Shown here in pieces: positions 17,194 through 25,896 of a stretch of 64,000 bases of DNA (the stretch's first letter is position 1; each line of letters starts with the position of its first letter). The position numbers and the translations under genes were made by a program. The notes under the pieces are model-generated. The model worked only from the letters and a program-made list of their open reading frames with translations. It searched no databases and was not told where the DNA came from. Origin of the DNA: Evansella sp041820985 (GTDB taxonomy: Bacteria; Bacillota; Bacilli; Bacillales; Salisediminibacteriaceae); contig NZ_JBGUAU010000001.1 of assembly GCF_041820985.1 (NCBI RefSeq), forward strand, positions 62,001 to 126,000, written 5' to 3'.

Positions 17194-18105
17194 ATGCATA
17201 ACTTATTTTTAGCGTTACTATTACTAATCGCACCTTTTTCTAAAACGAACGATAATTTATTACTCACTCATGAAGATAAAACACTTGCTACTGTCAATAG
17301 AGCTGCGTATTATTCTCCTATTTTTGGCGATTCCGTAATTGATATGACTACATTTCAAGGTTTAATGGAAAAAGTAAAACTAGAAGTTTACAATCCACCG
17401 CGAAATGCATTTATTAATGATTCTGGAGAAATTAAACCAGGCGAGGATGGTTATGCTTTAAACCAGTTAGCATTTAAAAAACAGTTTTATACATATTATT
17501 TCGGACGAGGCTCAGCAAAAATGAATGTACCTCTTATACCCATTCATCCAAAAGTTGATAGTGAATTACTAGCAGAAATACGCGTGAAACAAATAGGTAG
17601 TTATGTTACTTATTTCAATCAAAGAAATCATGAACGTTCACATAATATAAGTCTTGCTTCTGAAGCTATTAATAATGCTGTTGTTTTTCCAGGAGAGATT
17701 TTTTCTTTTAATGAAGTTGTTGGAGAAAGAACCCTCGAGAAAGGCTATTTACCTGCCCCAGTTATCGTGAAAGGAGAATTGTACGAAGGGATTGGTGGAG
17801 GAATATGTCAAGTGTCATCCACCTTATTTAATGCAGTAGATCGTGCTGGAGTTGAGATGATTCAGCGATATTCACATAGTCGAAGGGTGCCGTATGTTCC
17901 ACCTGGAAGGGATGCTACCGTGAGTTGGTACGGGCCTGATTTTACTTTTAAAAACATTCATAACCAACCAATATTGATTAAGGCAAAGACAATAAAAGGA
18001 CAAGTAGTAATCCATATTTTTTCTTCCGATGTCGTGAACTTTGAACCACGTAATGTACCTAACGCTCCTCAACGCCTACCTAAGGAGATTAAAATTAATT
18101 TATAG
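17194..18105 (+). CDS. VanW-family exported protein
   Basis: 303 residues. An N-terminal hydrophobic segment (LFLALLLLIAPF) acts as signal peptide or anchor. The VanW core (about 145-285) carries NAVVFPGEIFSFNEVVG, GGGICQVSSTLFNAVDRAG and the YGPDFTFKN end motif. The conserved Cys of GGGICQVSSTLFNA is present. VanW proteins are named after a vancomycin-resistance accessory gene, and the molecular function is unknown; Bacillus paralogues are often sporulation-linked. No van genes are nearby. Start by AAGGAGG, which lies in the hairpin above. Confidence 0.9.
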   Translation: MHNLFLALLLLIAPFSKTNDNLLLTHEDKTLATVNRAAYYSPIFGDSVIDMTTFQGLMEKVKLEVYNPPRNAFINDSGEIKPGEDGYALNQLAFKKQFYTYYFGRGSAKMNVPLIPIHPKVDSELLAEIRVKQIGSYVTYFNQRNHERSHNISLASEAINNAVVFPGEIFSFNEVVGERTLEKGYLPAPVIVKGELYEGIGGGICQVSSTLFNAVDRAGVEMIQRYSHSRRVPYVPPGRDATVSWYGPDFTFKNIHNQPILIKAKTIKGQVVIHIFSSDVVNFEPRNVPNAPQRLPKEIKINL

Positions 18106-18228
18106 TAAACTTTCGTTGGAGAGAAAACTCAGACCATGGGAGGAGCGAATAACAACCTCAAGAACGTTTTGATTATGTTATGAAATGTTTAGACTATAAG
18201 TAAGAAAGAAACTGTGAGGTGAGATAAC

Positions 18229-18357
18229 ATGTCATTATTCTCAAAAATAAAACAACAATTTAAACCAAACGTTAAACAAGATCATGAGAATAGAAAAATA
18301 CTCGAACAGGAGAAAAATCGTTTATATTCTAAACATAATCTTATGCGTAGAATATAA
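18229..18357 (+). CDS. Small basic protein of unknown function
   Basis: 42 residues: MSLFSKIKQQFKPNVKQDHE then a charged helix (ENRKILEQEKNRLYSKHNLM). GAGGTGA sits 6 bases before the ATG and a strong terminator follows 11 bases after the stop, so it is a complete small transcription unit. No family recognised. Confidence 0.65.
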   Translation: MSLFSKIKQQFKPNVKQDHENRKILEQEKNRLYSKHNLMRRI

Positions 18358-18367
18358 TGATTCAATA

Positions 18368-18407
18368 AAAATCCTTAGTATCAATAATCACTGATACTAA
18401 GGATTTT
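18368..18407. terminator. Bidirectional terminator
   Basis: AAAATCCTTAGTATCA / TGATACTAAGGATTTT, a perfect 16-bp stem between the small basic protein gene and ypjP. Confidence 0.9.
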
Positions 18408-18414
18408 CCATCTA

Positions 18415-19056
18415 CTATGACATCCATTTTGGCGGAGTATTTTTATCCCAATATACTTCCCCTAATTCATGGTGTGTTTCAAAATCATCGTCACTTAAAT
18501 GGTAATGAAAATTAAACCAATATCCATCTTTCGGTCTTATGTCACGTCGTACATCAAACCTTGCAACTTCTTTATTTGTTTTCTGATTATAAATATTGAA
18601 AATTTTCTCCCCATACCCTCTTGCTGGCTGTTCTGAGATACTAAAATTTTGGATATCCTCTTCTCCTGCTTCTGCTAGGATAGATTTCACAACATCTTCC
18701 ATATTTGGCATAATATTATTTATCAAATCTTCTTCTACTTGAGTAATAATTTTAGGACCGAGTTTAGTAACCATCTGTTCCTTCGCTAAATCCGTTAAGA
18801 AGTCTATATAATATTCACTAGTATCATACTCTTCAGATCCAACATAGCTATTGGAAAAATCAAGTTCTTCCTCTAAATTACTTGTAAAATTATCTTCAGT
18901 ATATGACGAAAGGTCTTGTTCACCTATATTAGAATTTGAATTTGAGGAATACTCTTTATTGTCTCCGTGAGCATCTAAATACGTCGGTGGTATGAAAACA
19001 CCCAACGTCATAAAAGTTATAAGGATTACGGAAATTTTCTTAAACCAAAGTTTCAT
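18415..19056 (-). CDS. ypjP: YpjP-like exported protein
   Basis: 213 residues from the ATG at 19056, which follows GGGAGA; the longer frame to 19089 lacks a better site. It begins MKLWFKKISVILITFMTLGV, a signal peptide or anchor, followed by an acidic Ser/Asn-rich linker. The C-terminal domain has EEDLINNIMPNMEDVV, RGYGEKIFNIYN, DVRRDIRPKDGYWFNFHYH and ends YWDKNTPPKWMS, all features I recognise from B. subtilis YpjP. Function unknown. It shares the upstream terminator with the converging small gene. Confidence 0.85.
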   Translation of the reverse strand: MKLWFKKISVILITFMTLGVFIPPTYLDAHGDNKEYSSNSNSNIGEQDLSSYTEDNFTSNLEEELDFSNSYVGSEEYDTSEYYIDFLTDLAKEQMVTKLGPKIITQVEEDLINNIMPNMEDVVKSILAEAGEEDIQNFSISEQPARGYGEKIFNIYNQKTNKEVARFDVRRDIRPKDGYWFNFHYHLSDDDFETHHELGEVYWDKNTPPKWMS

Positions 19057-19137
19057 GAGACTATCTCCCTTATATGTACTATGTACCAATATTGTAACAC
19101 GTCAATTGAAAATGTCTATAAATCTCTTCTTCTTAAT

Positions 19138-19320
19138 CTGTAAAGTCAAGACTTGAGGCAAAAGACCTTATCTTACGTAGTTTAGTAGTAGCCAGGGAAT
19201 ACAAGAGCCCCGGTCAAGTAATTGTAAAAGATGAAGAGGGAAAATACTTACATTCATGCATAATTATAAAAAATAAGAGCTGGCACTGGCCAGGCTCTTA
19301 TCTTATTTCTTCTTACGTTC
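19138..19320 (+). pseudogene. Coding-looking remnant with no start
   Basis: After a stop at ~19135 one + frame stays open for about 65 codons and reads like protein (SRLEAKDLILRSLVVAREYK, then GQVIVKDEEGKYLHSCIII). No ATG, GTG or TTG start with a ribosome binding site exists at its head. The tail runs through a terminator hairpin and into sda on the other strand. I read it as the remains of a lost gene; the family is not recognised. Confidence 0.35.
19272..19303. terminator. Terminator hairpin downstream of sda
   Basis: AAGAGCTGGC pairs with GCCAGGCTCTT apart from one bulged base. It sits 17 bases past the sda stop and has T-rich flanks on both strands. Confidence 0.65.
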
Positions 19321-19472
19321 TAAATAGTGAACACTTTTTCCGTTTTTAATGCTTTATATAAACCTCTTAAATTTATTTCAAATTCAAGTAATGTTAAGAA
19401 CTCACTGGATAAACTAAGATCTTTTGCTATATCATATGCTTCGAGTAACAGCTCATCGCTTAATTGGCTCAC
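19320..19472 (-). CDS. sda: Sporulation histidine-kinase inhibitor Sda
   Basis: 50 residues from GTG 19472, with AAAGGTGAT at ~19480. The sequence MSQLSDELLLEAYDIAKDLS then EFLTLLEFEINLRGL matches the two-helix hairpin of Sda (46 residues in B. subtilis: LSDELL, E-Y, F-LIE-EI-RR-L). Sda binds the dimerisation domain of sporulation kinases and blocks autophosphorylation when DNA replication is disturbed. A KinB-like kinase lies 5 kb away. I did not find a convincing DnaA box upstream. Confidence 0.88.
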   Translation of the reverse strand: MSQLSDELLLEAYDIAKDLSLSSEFLTLLEFEINLRGLYKALKTEKVFTI

Positions 19473-19609
19473 CTACATCACCTTTTCTCTTGTATTCTAT
19501 AATATAATTATAAGGGATATTCCGACTATTTTCACTATCTTTTTTGAACATTTTGTTAACAACTGAGAATATTTTACTATATTTTGTAATATTTCGTTAG
19601 ATTTTTATG

Positions 19610-20595
19610 TTGGATAATGTCAAAATTAAGAATATTACTCTCTCTATACAAAAACAATAGGAACTTAGAATTACTTGTATCTTGTATGCATAAAAATGAA
19701 TATACAGATGTTGTACTCAAACCTCTGAACCTATATCAGATGATAATAACCTGATTAGAAAATTAGTGCTTTCAACTATATATATTGTTCGTAAATCCAC
19801 AAACTTCTTGAAAAGCTAGTACGGTTTCAAGGATGTTTACAATGTCCTGCGGAAAGGAGAACAGAAGTGAGACTCTGTAACAGACAGGAGCTAGGATGGA
19901 GAAATGACGTCGTTTATCCCACAGGAGGTATGGGTACGTACTTAGACAGAATTCACGAACGTTGTTCGGCAGTTCCACCAGCGTAGTTGAGACCGTGGAG
20001 AATGAACAGCAGCGGTTTTTCTTACAACAAAAGCGGCGGAATATTACTTAGTTCCACCTCTTTATGTATTACAAAGTCTTTTGTTTAAGGAGTGTTTCAC
20101 AATATTCTTTGCAAACAGCTTGAGCAATAAATCGCTCTAGCATTTCATCCAAATCTACGTGGATGTCATTGTTTTTCAACAATCCAGAAAATGTTTGGTA
20201 ATCAAATGTGTTAGTAAGATTCACATTTCTATCGGGATGCAATTCTTTCAATTTTTGGTTAATCTGTTCCTTTTTTGGCGCAGGAAGGGTTTGTATGGTC
20301 GTAGCATGATACCTCATTGATCGTTCCCAGAGGTTTGGCAATATTAACGGTAGATCCTGCCAATGTGACGACCAGCGTTTCAGGTTATATTATATATCAG
20401 TAAGGTCTGCATTTCGCATATTCCTAAACACGAACTAATCGTACACTACAGAATTTTCGAGGTAGACGAATTAATATTTTGAGACGTCATAGGCAAATAT
20501 ACAATCAATTCCTTCAATAAATCATACGGTATAATTAGAGAATCAAATTCTCGTTAATAACATTTTGACTTTCAAATTTAAGGAGGCTGAAAAGA
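19610..20595. other. Degraded region with gene remnants
   Basis: About 1 kb with no complete gene. On the minus strand a frame at 20069-20380 (HWQDLPLILPNLWERSMRYH ... FDYQTFSGLLKNNDIHVDLD) looks like the C-terminal part of a protein, but upstream it soon meets stops and lacks a ribosome binding site. On the + strand 19660-19752 holds a short coding-like frame (NLELLVSCMHKNEYTDVVLK). Between them (19790-20040) the sequence is purine-biased, with no open frame and no similarity that I can place. Probably decayed genes. Confidence 0.4.
20069..20341 (-). pseudogene. C-terminal fragment of an unrecognised protein
   Basis: 90 codons from a TTG at 20341, charged and helical, ending ERFIAQAVCKEYCETLLKQ. 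The same frame continues upstream without a start as NLKRWSSHWQDLPLILPNLW until a stop at ~20393. It lacks a ribosome binding site and has no intact neighbour. I cannot name the family. It could still be a short expressed protein. Confidence 0.35.
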
Positions 20596-20703
20596 ATGTC
20601 ACATACACAATCCCATTTTGGAGGCTTTGCCTTTGTTTTAGTGATTTTCGTACTTTTAGCAATTATTGGTGCAGTTGTTGTTGGTGGCGGTTACGGATAT
20701 TAA
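20596..20703 (+). CDS. YjcZ-family sporulation protein, copy 2
   Basis: 35 residues: MSHTQSHFGGFAFVLVIFVL then LAIIGAVVVGGGYGY. It has the GGFAFVLV membrane segment of the family, but the Gly/Tyr stretch is at the C-terminus instead of the N-terminus. AGGAGG at 20581 precedes the ATG. Confidence 0.9.
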   Translation: MSHTQSHFGGFAFVLVIFVLLAIIGAVVVGGGYGY

Positions 20704-20779
20704 TCTGAATTAACCTAAAAGCCCACAAGAGATTCAATAAATGTAACATTTCTTTAACACTATAAAACTTATAAAAATG

Positions 20780-20811
20780 AAAAAATCACTTCTTCACGAA
20801 GTGATTTTTTT
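20780..20811. terminator. Bidirectional terminator
   Basis: AAATCACTTC / GAAGTGATTT stem with A-rich and T-rich flanks between YjcZ copy 2 and glgC. Confidence 0.85.
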
Positions 20812-20813
20812 AT

Positions 20814-21968
20814 TTACCTTACACTAAAAATTCTACTATCCTCAATAATGGATGTTCCAACTAATTCAATCTTATTATTATTAGGTTTCAACTTAAAATT
20901 CATCGGTAGAGATACACCTTCACCGATAATGGCATTTTCTATAACACAAAATTCTCCAATAGTTGCTCCAGGCAAAAGCACTGAATTTTTTACAACTGAT
21001 CCCTTTCCAATTTTAACTTCCGTAGATAAGACAGAGCGGGTAACTTGACCGTAGATTTCACAACCACCACTTATGATTGACTGCTTCACAATCGCGCCTT
21101 CATCAAGGAATTGAGGTGGAGTTGTTTTTTCAACGGTATTAATCTCCCACCCTCTGTTTGATAAAAATATATTAGTATCATTTTTTAATAAGTCCATGTT
21201 TGCTTCCCAATAGCTTTCAATTGTTCCAACATCTTTCCAATACCCGTTGAAAGTGTGTGCATTCAATTTTTGATTATTTAATAACATACTAGGGATAATG
21301 TCCTTCCCAAAATCTTTAGATGAGCATTCCTTTGTCTCTTCCTCTATCAAATATTTTTTTAATACGCTCCACTTAAAAATATAGATACCCATCGATGCTA
21401 AATTGGAGGTTGGAAAAGCTGGTTTCTCTTCAAAATCGACTATTCTGTTATTCTTTTCATCTATGTTCATAATACCAAAACGACTTGCCTCATTCCAAGG
21501 AACCTCCATTACAGATATGGTAACATCTGCATCGATCTGCTTATGTTCCTTAAGCATAATGTTATAGTCCATTTTGTATATGTGATCTCCTGAAATGACA
21601 AGCACATTCTCTGGATCATATTGTTCAATAAAATGCATGTTTTGATATATCGCATGAGCAGTTCCTTCGTACCAATGATCCGAATCCTTACATTGATATG
21701 GTGGAAGAATTGTTAACCCTCCATGCTTTTGTTGAAAATCCCATGCATCTCCATTCCCTACATATGAATGTAATAAGTGAGGTTGATATTGCGTCAATAC
21801 TCCAATTGTATCAATTCCGGAATTTTTACAATTACTTAATGTAAAATCAATAATACGGTACTTTCCTCCAAATGGAACTGCAGGTTTTGCATTATAATCG
21901 GTTAAGTCTTTTAACCTTGTTCCTCGCCCACCAGCTAACAGCATTCCTACACAATCTTTTCTTTTCAA
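20814..21968 (-). CDS. glgC: Glucose-1-phosphate adenylyltransferase GlgC
   Basis: 384 residues, the usual length. It makes ADP-glucose from glucose-1-phosphate and ATP, the committed step of glycogen synthesis. The N-terminal nucleotidyltransferase has MLLAGGRGTRL (about 9-19), KPAVPFGGKYRIIDF, the GTAHAIYQN region and ISGDHIYKMDY. The C-terminal part is a left-handed beta-helix of hexapeptide repeats (VLLPGATIGEFCVIENAIIG). No glgD, glgA, glgB or glgP is next to it: a 32-residue gene lies upstream and a YjcZ gene downstream. Confidence 0.95.
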   Translation of the reverse strand: MKRKDCVGMLLAGGRGTRLKDLTDYNAKPAVPFGGKYRIIDFTLSNCKNSGIDTIGVLTQYQPHLLHSYVGNGDAWDFQQKHGGLTILPPYQCKDSDHWYEGTAHAIYQNMHFIEQYDPENVLVISGDHIYKMDYNIMLKEHKQIDADVTISVMEVPWNEASRFGIMNIDEKNNRIVDFEEKPAFPTSNLASMGIYIFKWSVLKKYLIEEETKECSSKDFGKDIIPSMLLNNQKLNAHTFNGYWKDVGTIESYWEANMDLLKNDTNIFLSNRGWEINTVEKTTPPQFLDEGAIVKQSIISGGCEIYGQVTRSVLSTEVKIGKGSVVKNSVLLPGATIGEFCVIENAIIGEGVSLPMNFKLKPNNNKIELVGTSIIEDSRIFSVR

Positions 21969-22003
21969 ATTAATTCCTCCAGATCCATTATATATATTAA
22001 AAA

Positions 22004-22102
22004 TTAAAGACGATCACCCTCAAGAAGTGTATAAAAATCTTCGTCTTCCATTTCTTTTGCTATTTCATCCTCTTCCTTTATAATTTTAGAATTTTTTTGC
22101 AT
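22004..22102 (-). CDS. Small acidic protein of unknown function
   Basis: 32 residues, MQKNSKIIKEEDEIAKEMED then EDFYTLLEGDRL, starting at ATG 22102 with AGGTGGTGG upstream. Strongly charged and probably helical. It ends 36 bases before the glgC start and may lead that transcript. No family recognised. Confidence 0.5.
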   Translation of the reverse strand: MQKNSKIIKEEDEIAKEMEDEDFYTLLEGDRL

Positions 22103-22480
22103 TCAGCCACCACCTAGTAAGTTAGTTATTTAATAACGGAATTTATCGTAACACATTGTTAAGGTTTCCCATATTAAAATATTCAGACTATTATTGACTA
22201 GGAATTACATTTTCTGACACACTATCGTCGTTGTACTTATCGATTTAACATGAGAAATCCGAGCGATAATCGGAAAATGACTTTAAATGTCTGAAACATT
22301 CACGAACTTTTTCTTACTTCTATTCACAAAACATTCATGTATATTTATTACTATATAAATTACAAACAAGAAGTTTGTGAGATCTAGGGTAACATCCAAA
22401 CAAATTAGAGTACTACACATATGATAAAAATAAAGGAGATAACGTCTCCTTCTATGTCTTACCATAAGGAGGCTGGAATA
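22103..22480. other. Intergenic region without recognisable features
   Basis: 378 bases between the 32-residue gene and YjcZ copy 3. Apart from the ribosome binding site of the YjcZ gene I see no gene, repeat or strong hairpin. It must hold the divergent promoters of both sides. Confidence 0.4.
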
Positions 22481-22561
22481 ATGTATTACACTAATGGTTT
22501 TGCGTTGGTGCTAGTCTTGTTCATCCTCTTAGTAATTATCGGCGCAACCGTAATTGCGTAA
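22481..22561 (+). CDS. YjcZ-family sporulation protein, copy 3
   Basis: 26 residues, the shortest of the four: MYYTNGFALVLVLFILLVII then GATVIA, so it is nearly only the membrane segment. AAGGAGG at 22467 precedes the ATG. A strong terminator follows. Confidence 0.9.
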   Translation: MYYTNGFALVLVLFILLVIIGATVIA

Positions 22562-22578
22562 TTAGTCTAGACATGTTA

Positions 22579-22626
22579 AAAAGGTGCGTCAAAAGGACAG
22601 TGTCCTTTGACGCACCTTTTGTTTTT
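22579..22626. terminator. Long bidirectional terminator
   Basis: A near-perfect ~21-bp palindrome (AAAAGGTGCGTCAAAAGGACA / TGTCCTTTGACGCACCTTTT) followed by GTTTTTT. It separates YjcZ copy 3 from the converging Rieske gene. Confidence 0.95.
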
Positions 22627-24374
22627 TATTCCTCAAATAACTTCTCACCTCGATGTAAACGCATAGCGATTCTCGCAGTGTGAGGAATTTCTCTTGAAGT
22701 AGGTGCATGTGATGCCAAGTATCTTGTCACTGCAATGATGAGAGTTTCTTGTGCCTTTAATGAAAGTGACGAATCCTCTTTCCTCCAATGTTCATGTTCT
22801 GTTATAGCAGCTTCAAACATTTGAAAGGAATGAAACTCCGCATCTTCTCTTAATAGCGCATGACCTAGGGTATTAAACAACTCCACTTTATCTCCAGAAC
22901 TCTCAAGATATGTTACTACCCACTTTGCAGCTTCGTCCGTTTGTTGTTGTTTATTTAGTAATTCTAATAGTTCATTCGTATTGGATATATGTGTACAATT
23001 CTCATCTACCTTGGGTCTTCTAGCTGATGGAGTATTTAGAAACCGATCTAGATAAATACTCATTGCCCCATGATAAATTGCTCTTGTTAGCTCTTTACTT
23101 GAAGATCTTCTCAATGATTCATGTACTGCGTGGGTGTGTGTGAATGTATGAAGAACTGTTATCCAGTCGCGAAATTCATTTTGTACGTGAAAACGAGCAA
23201 CTCTTTCAGCTGCAGCTACCGTTACTAGCTGTGCTAATCTAGTTGGTGACATTTTTTGCTGTAGTGCTTTTGTTAATTGATGAATGGTTTCTATAGGTTG
23301 GTCACTTAATAATTGTTGAACAAGTTCTTCCTCATCAACACCGTGTTCATCTGTGGTACTATTCTCGAAACTAGGTATTCTGGAGAATGCCTCTTGAAGC
23401 GGTTCAACAAGATTAATAGGGGCTTGCCAACTATTAGATTCTTCACTTCTTGATGCATTTGCTAATTCTGGGAGTAATGAAGCTAAAATATATTGTTTAT
23501 TTTCTCCCCCTAATTGTGAAAGAACCTCAAATGCCTTGTTATGAAAATCAAGCGTGTGACCTACGTTCATATAAAAATGATCCGTAATTGCTGTCATCAT
23601 CATATCTGACAGTTCCTCTGTGGATGCACCTATTTCAATAGCAGTTAATAATACTCTCTCTGCACCTTGGGTATCCCTTACCTCTATACTATGTCTGTAC
23701 CACTCTGTTAGTTGTTTCATGGTTGGTTTCTTTTCAGTATTTGGTAAAGGGCCAAGTAAAAATCGAGTTCCCATGCTTGCACTTTCTCTTGCAACATGAA
23801 CTAATCCTTGATATAAAGCTAATATTTTACCATTTTTATCTAGGTATGGTAGGACATTCGTCATTGCAGTTAGGATTGTTAATCCAGACCTCCAACCCCT
23901 CTGACGGTGTTTCGTTCCAAACTCTACCCCTATTTGCGCAATGTTCTTTGGTGATTCTCCATTTTCAACTAACCCTACAACCGCTTTTGCAATAACTAGA
24001 CTAATATTTTGTTCTAAACCTTCGCGCAGTCGTCTTCTTAGTTTCGCTACGGATTGTTTGTTATAGGGAGTTGGATTCACAAAAACTTCTTCTGCTTTTA
24101 CTACCACTGGATAGGTTGTTACATCATCTGCCCACGGGTCTAATGTCCCACCACTTTTTATATCAAAACGAGCATGGTGCCAATGGCATGTAAGGATCCC
24201 ATCACAAGTACTGCCCATATGTAATGGAAAACCTAAATGAGGGCATCTGTTGTCTACAGCATAAACATGGTTATCTTCATATAGAACTGCAATACCATGT
24301 CCGCCACCTTTCACTACTTTTACCCCTACATCTTCTAATTCTTGAAGTTTACATACGTAAATAAGATCTTTCAT
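22626..24374 (-). CDS. Rieske [2Fe-2S] domain fused to a large helical domain
   Basis: 582 residues. Residues 1-100 are a Rieske ferredoxin domain; the cluster ligands Cys44/His46 (CPHLGF) and Cys63/His66 (CHWHH) are intact. The remaining ~480 residues are helical and contain no dioxygenase catalytic domain. Conserved-looking His/Asp/Glu clusters (ITDHFYMNVGHTLDFHNKAF near 300; FHVQNEFRDWITVLHTFTHT near 400) could bind metal. There is no signal peptide, so it is cytoplasmic. The fusion suggests an electron-transfer domain feeding an unknown enzyme. Monocistronic. Confidence 0.85.
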   Translation of the reverse strand: MKDLIYVCKLQELEDVGVKVVKGGGHGIAVLYEDNHVYAVDNRCPHLGFPLHMGSTCDGILTCHWHHARFDIKSGGTLDPWADDVTTYPVVVKAEEVFVNPTPYNKQSVAKLRRRLREGLEQNISLVIAKAVVGLVENGESPKNIAQIGVEFGTKHRQRGWRSGLTILTAMTNVLPYLDKNGKILALYQGLVHVARESASMGTRFLLGPLPNTEKKPTMKQLTEWYRHSIEVRDTQGAERVLLTAIEIGASTEELSDMMMTAITDHFYMNVGHTLDFHNKAFEVLSQLGGENKQYILASLLPELANASRSEESNSWQAPINLVEPLQEAFSRIPSFENSTTDEHGVDEEELVQQLLSDQPIETIHQLTKALQQKMSPTRLAQLVTVAAAERVARFHVQNEFRDWITVLHTFTHTHAVHESLRRSSSKELTRAIYHGAMSIYLDRFLNTPSARRPKVDENCTHISNTNELLELLNKQQQTDEAAKWVVTYLESSGDKVELFNTLGHALLREDAEFHSFQMFEAAITEHEHWRKEDSSLSLKAQETLIIAVTRYLASHAPTSREIPHTARIAMRLHRGEKLFEE

Positions 24375-24533
24375 ACTGTAACCTTCCTTTCTGTCTGAGG
24401 ATTACAAAAAAAGAAACGCTTACATATAGTCTACTATATTTCCCACAAAAATCTGTAATTGTTTGTTCTAGTTTCGTTCGGATTTCCCAGCGTTGGAAAC
24501 GCTTTTGTCTCAGCCTCTTTATTTTTCGTTATT

Positions 24534-25808
24534 CTATTCACTAACTGCTATGTGATCAACACTCTTAAATAAAAGTTGAAACGTCGTTCCTTCCCTCTTT
24601 ATACTAGTAACTGATATGCGACCGTTTAATGTATCTACTAAACTAAACACCACCATTGTACCTAATCCTGTTCCTTTCTCTTTCATGGAGAAGAATGGTG
24701 TTCCCAGCCTTGATAATTCCTCTTCTGTCATACCAACACCCGTATCGGAAATCTCAATACTTACAAATTTACTTTCTTTAGAAATCTTTATTACTAAATC
24801 CCCACCACTTGGCATAGCCTCTATTGCATTTTTAGATAAATTAATGATAATTTGATGGAATTTCTTTTTATCATTCTTTATTAAATATGCCTCATTTTGT
24901 TGATGTTTCACTTGAATATGAACATTATTCATTAACGCTAAAGGATTTAGGACGTTCACAGTATATTTTATTTCTTCAATTACATCCAGTTGTTCTAAAT
25001 TTATTTCTTCATAAGGTTTTGCATAGGTCAAATAATCCGTAATGATTGATTCTGCACGATTAAGTTCTTGCAATGCAAGCCCTAGATGAAGATTTCTTTT
25101 TTCTATTTCAATCTTCTCATCATTCATTACAAGTTGAATAAAACCTTTTGTAACCGTTAGTGGATTTCGAACTTCATGTGATATGGAGGAAGCCATTTCA
25201 CTTAATCCTTTAAACTTATCTTGAATATAATAATTTTCCATCAATTCATTCGCTTTTCTTAAATATTCAATTAAATATATAACACCAACAGTTACGAATA
25301 AATTAGTAATTAAACTTACACCTATCAGTCTTGGCGGGATATGTTCAAGTGTACCGAACCATAAATGGCAGATAAGAAACTCAAGTATTGGGTAAAACAT
25401 AGCTATAAACATAGAATAGATCAATTTTTGTTTTAACAATAGAGAGTTAAATCTTGGAATATACCAATAGTAAAGAAAAAAAAGCACAACTGTTATGGTA
25501 ATTAAATATACATAGAAACCGTCGCCACCAATAAAAAAGCGATTCACTACTGAAAATATAACCAAAGATAAAACGACATTTCTCCCACCGTAAATTGCAC
25601 CAATAAACATTGGTATAAAACGAAGATCATAAACATGTCCATGTTGCTCGTATATCGGAAAATGCATACAGAGAACTATAGATAGTGCCGATAATATAAC
25701 GAGTACGTACTTACTATTTTTTTTGAATATTTGATGTATAGTAATAAATATATGATAAATAAGAATACTAACAATAATTATTAGTATATTGATATATACA
25801 TTTTCCAA
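24534..25808 (-). CDS. KinB-like sensor histidine kinase
   Basis: 424 residues. The N-terminal ~190 residues form about six membrane segments of the 5TM-5TMR-LYT sensor type (LYT-like RFIPMFIGAIYGG). The phosphoacceptor His211 sits in SSISHEVRNPLTVTKGF. The ATPase has NLSKNAIEAMPSGG, DTGVGMTEEEL and GTGLGTMVVFSLV. This architecture and the HEVRNPLTV-RGF-QL pattern are those of B. subtilis KinB, a kinase feeding the Spo0 phosphorelay. No response regulator is adjacent, as expected for an orphan phosphorelay kinase. Sda (19320-19472) would be a natural inhibitor; both points are inference. Confidence 0.85.
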   Translation of the reverse strand: MENVYINILIIIVSILIYHIFITIHQIFKKNSKYVLVILSALSIVLCMHFPIYEQHGHVYDLRFIPMFIGAIYGGRNVVLSLVIFSVVNRFFIGGDGFYVYLITITVVLFFLYYWYIPRFNSLLLKQKLIYSMFIAMFYPILEFLICHLWFGTLEHIPPRLIGVSLITNLFVTVGVIYLIEYLRKANELMENYYIQDKFKGLSEMASSISHEVRNPLTVTKGFIQLVMNDEKIEIEKRNLHLGLALQELNRAESIITDYLTYAKPYEEINLEQLDVIEEIKYTVNVLNPLALMNNVHIQVKHQQNEAYLIKNDKKKFHQIIINLSKNAIEAMPSGGDLVIKISKESKFVSIEISDTGVGMTEEELSRLGTPFFSMKEKGTGLGTMVVFSLVDTLNGRISVTSIKREGTTFQLLFKSVDHIAVSE

Positions 25809-25896
25809 TACACGCCCCCCTTAATACTCCTTGACTTTTATATAATTCGCTATGGAATACAAATAATCCTTGTTTAGAGGGATACCTCACATGAGT

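Noticed and set aside
19772..19978. 68-codon minus-strand frame
   Set aside because: No ribosome binding site or recognisable protein; placed within the degraded region.
22283..22465. 60-codon minus-strand frame before YjcZ copy 3
   Set aside because: No start signal; it lies in the promoter region of the YjcZ gene.
24408..24500. Two cre-like sequences (near 24411 and 24493)
   Set aside because: Each matches the CcpA consensus at only about 11 of 14 positions in an AT-rich region; too weak to annotate.
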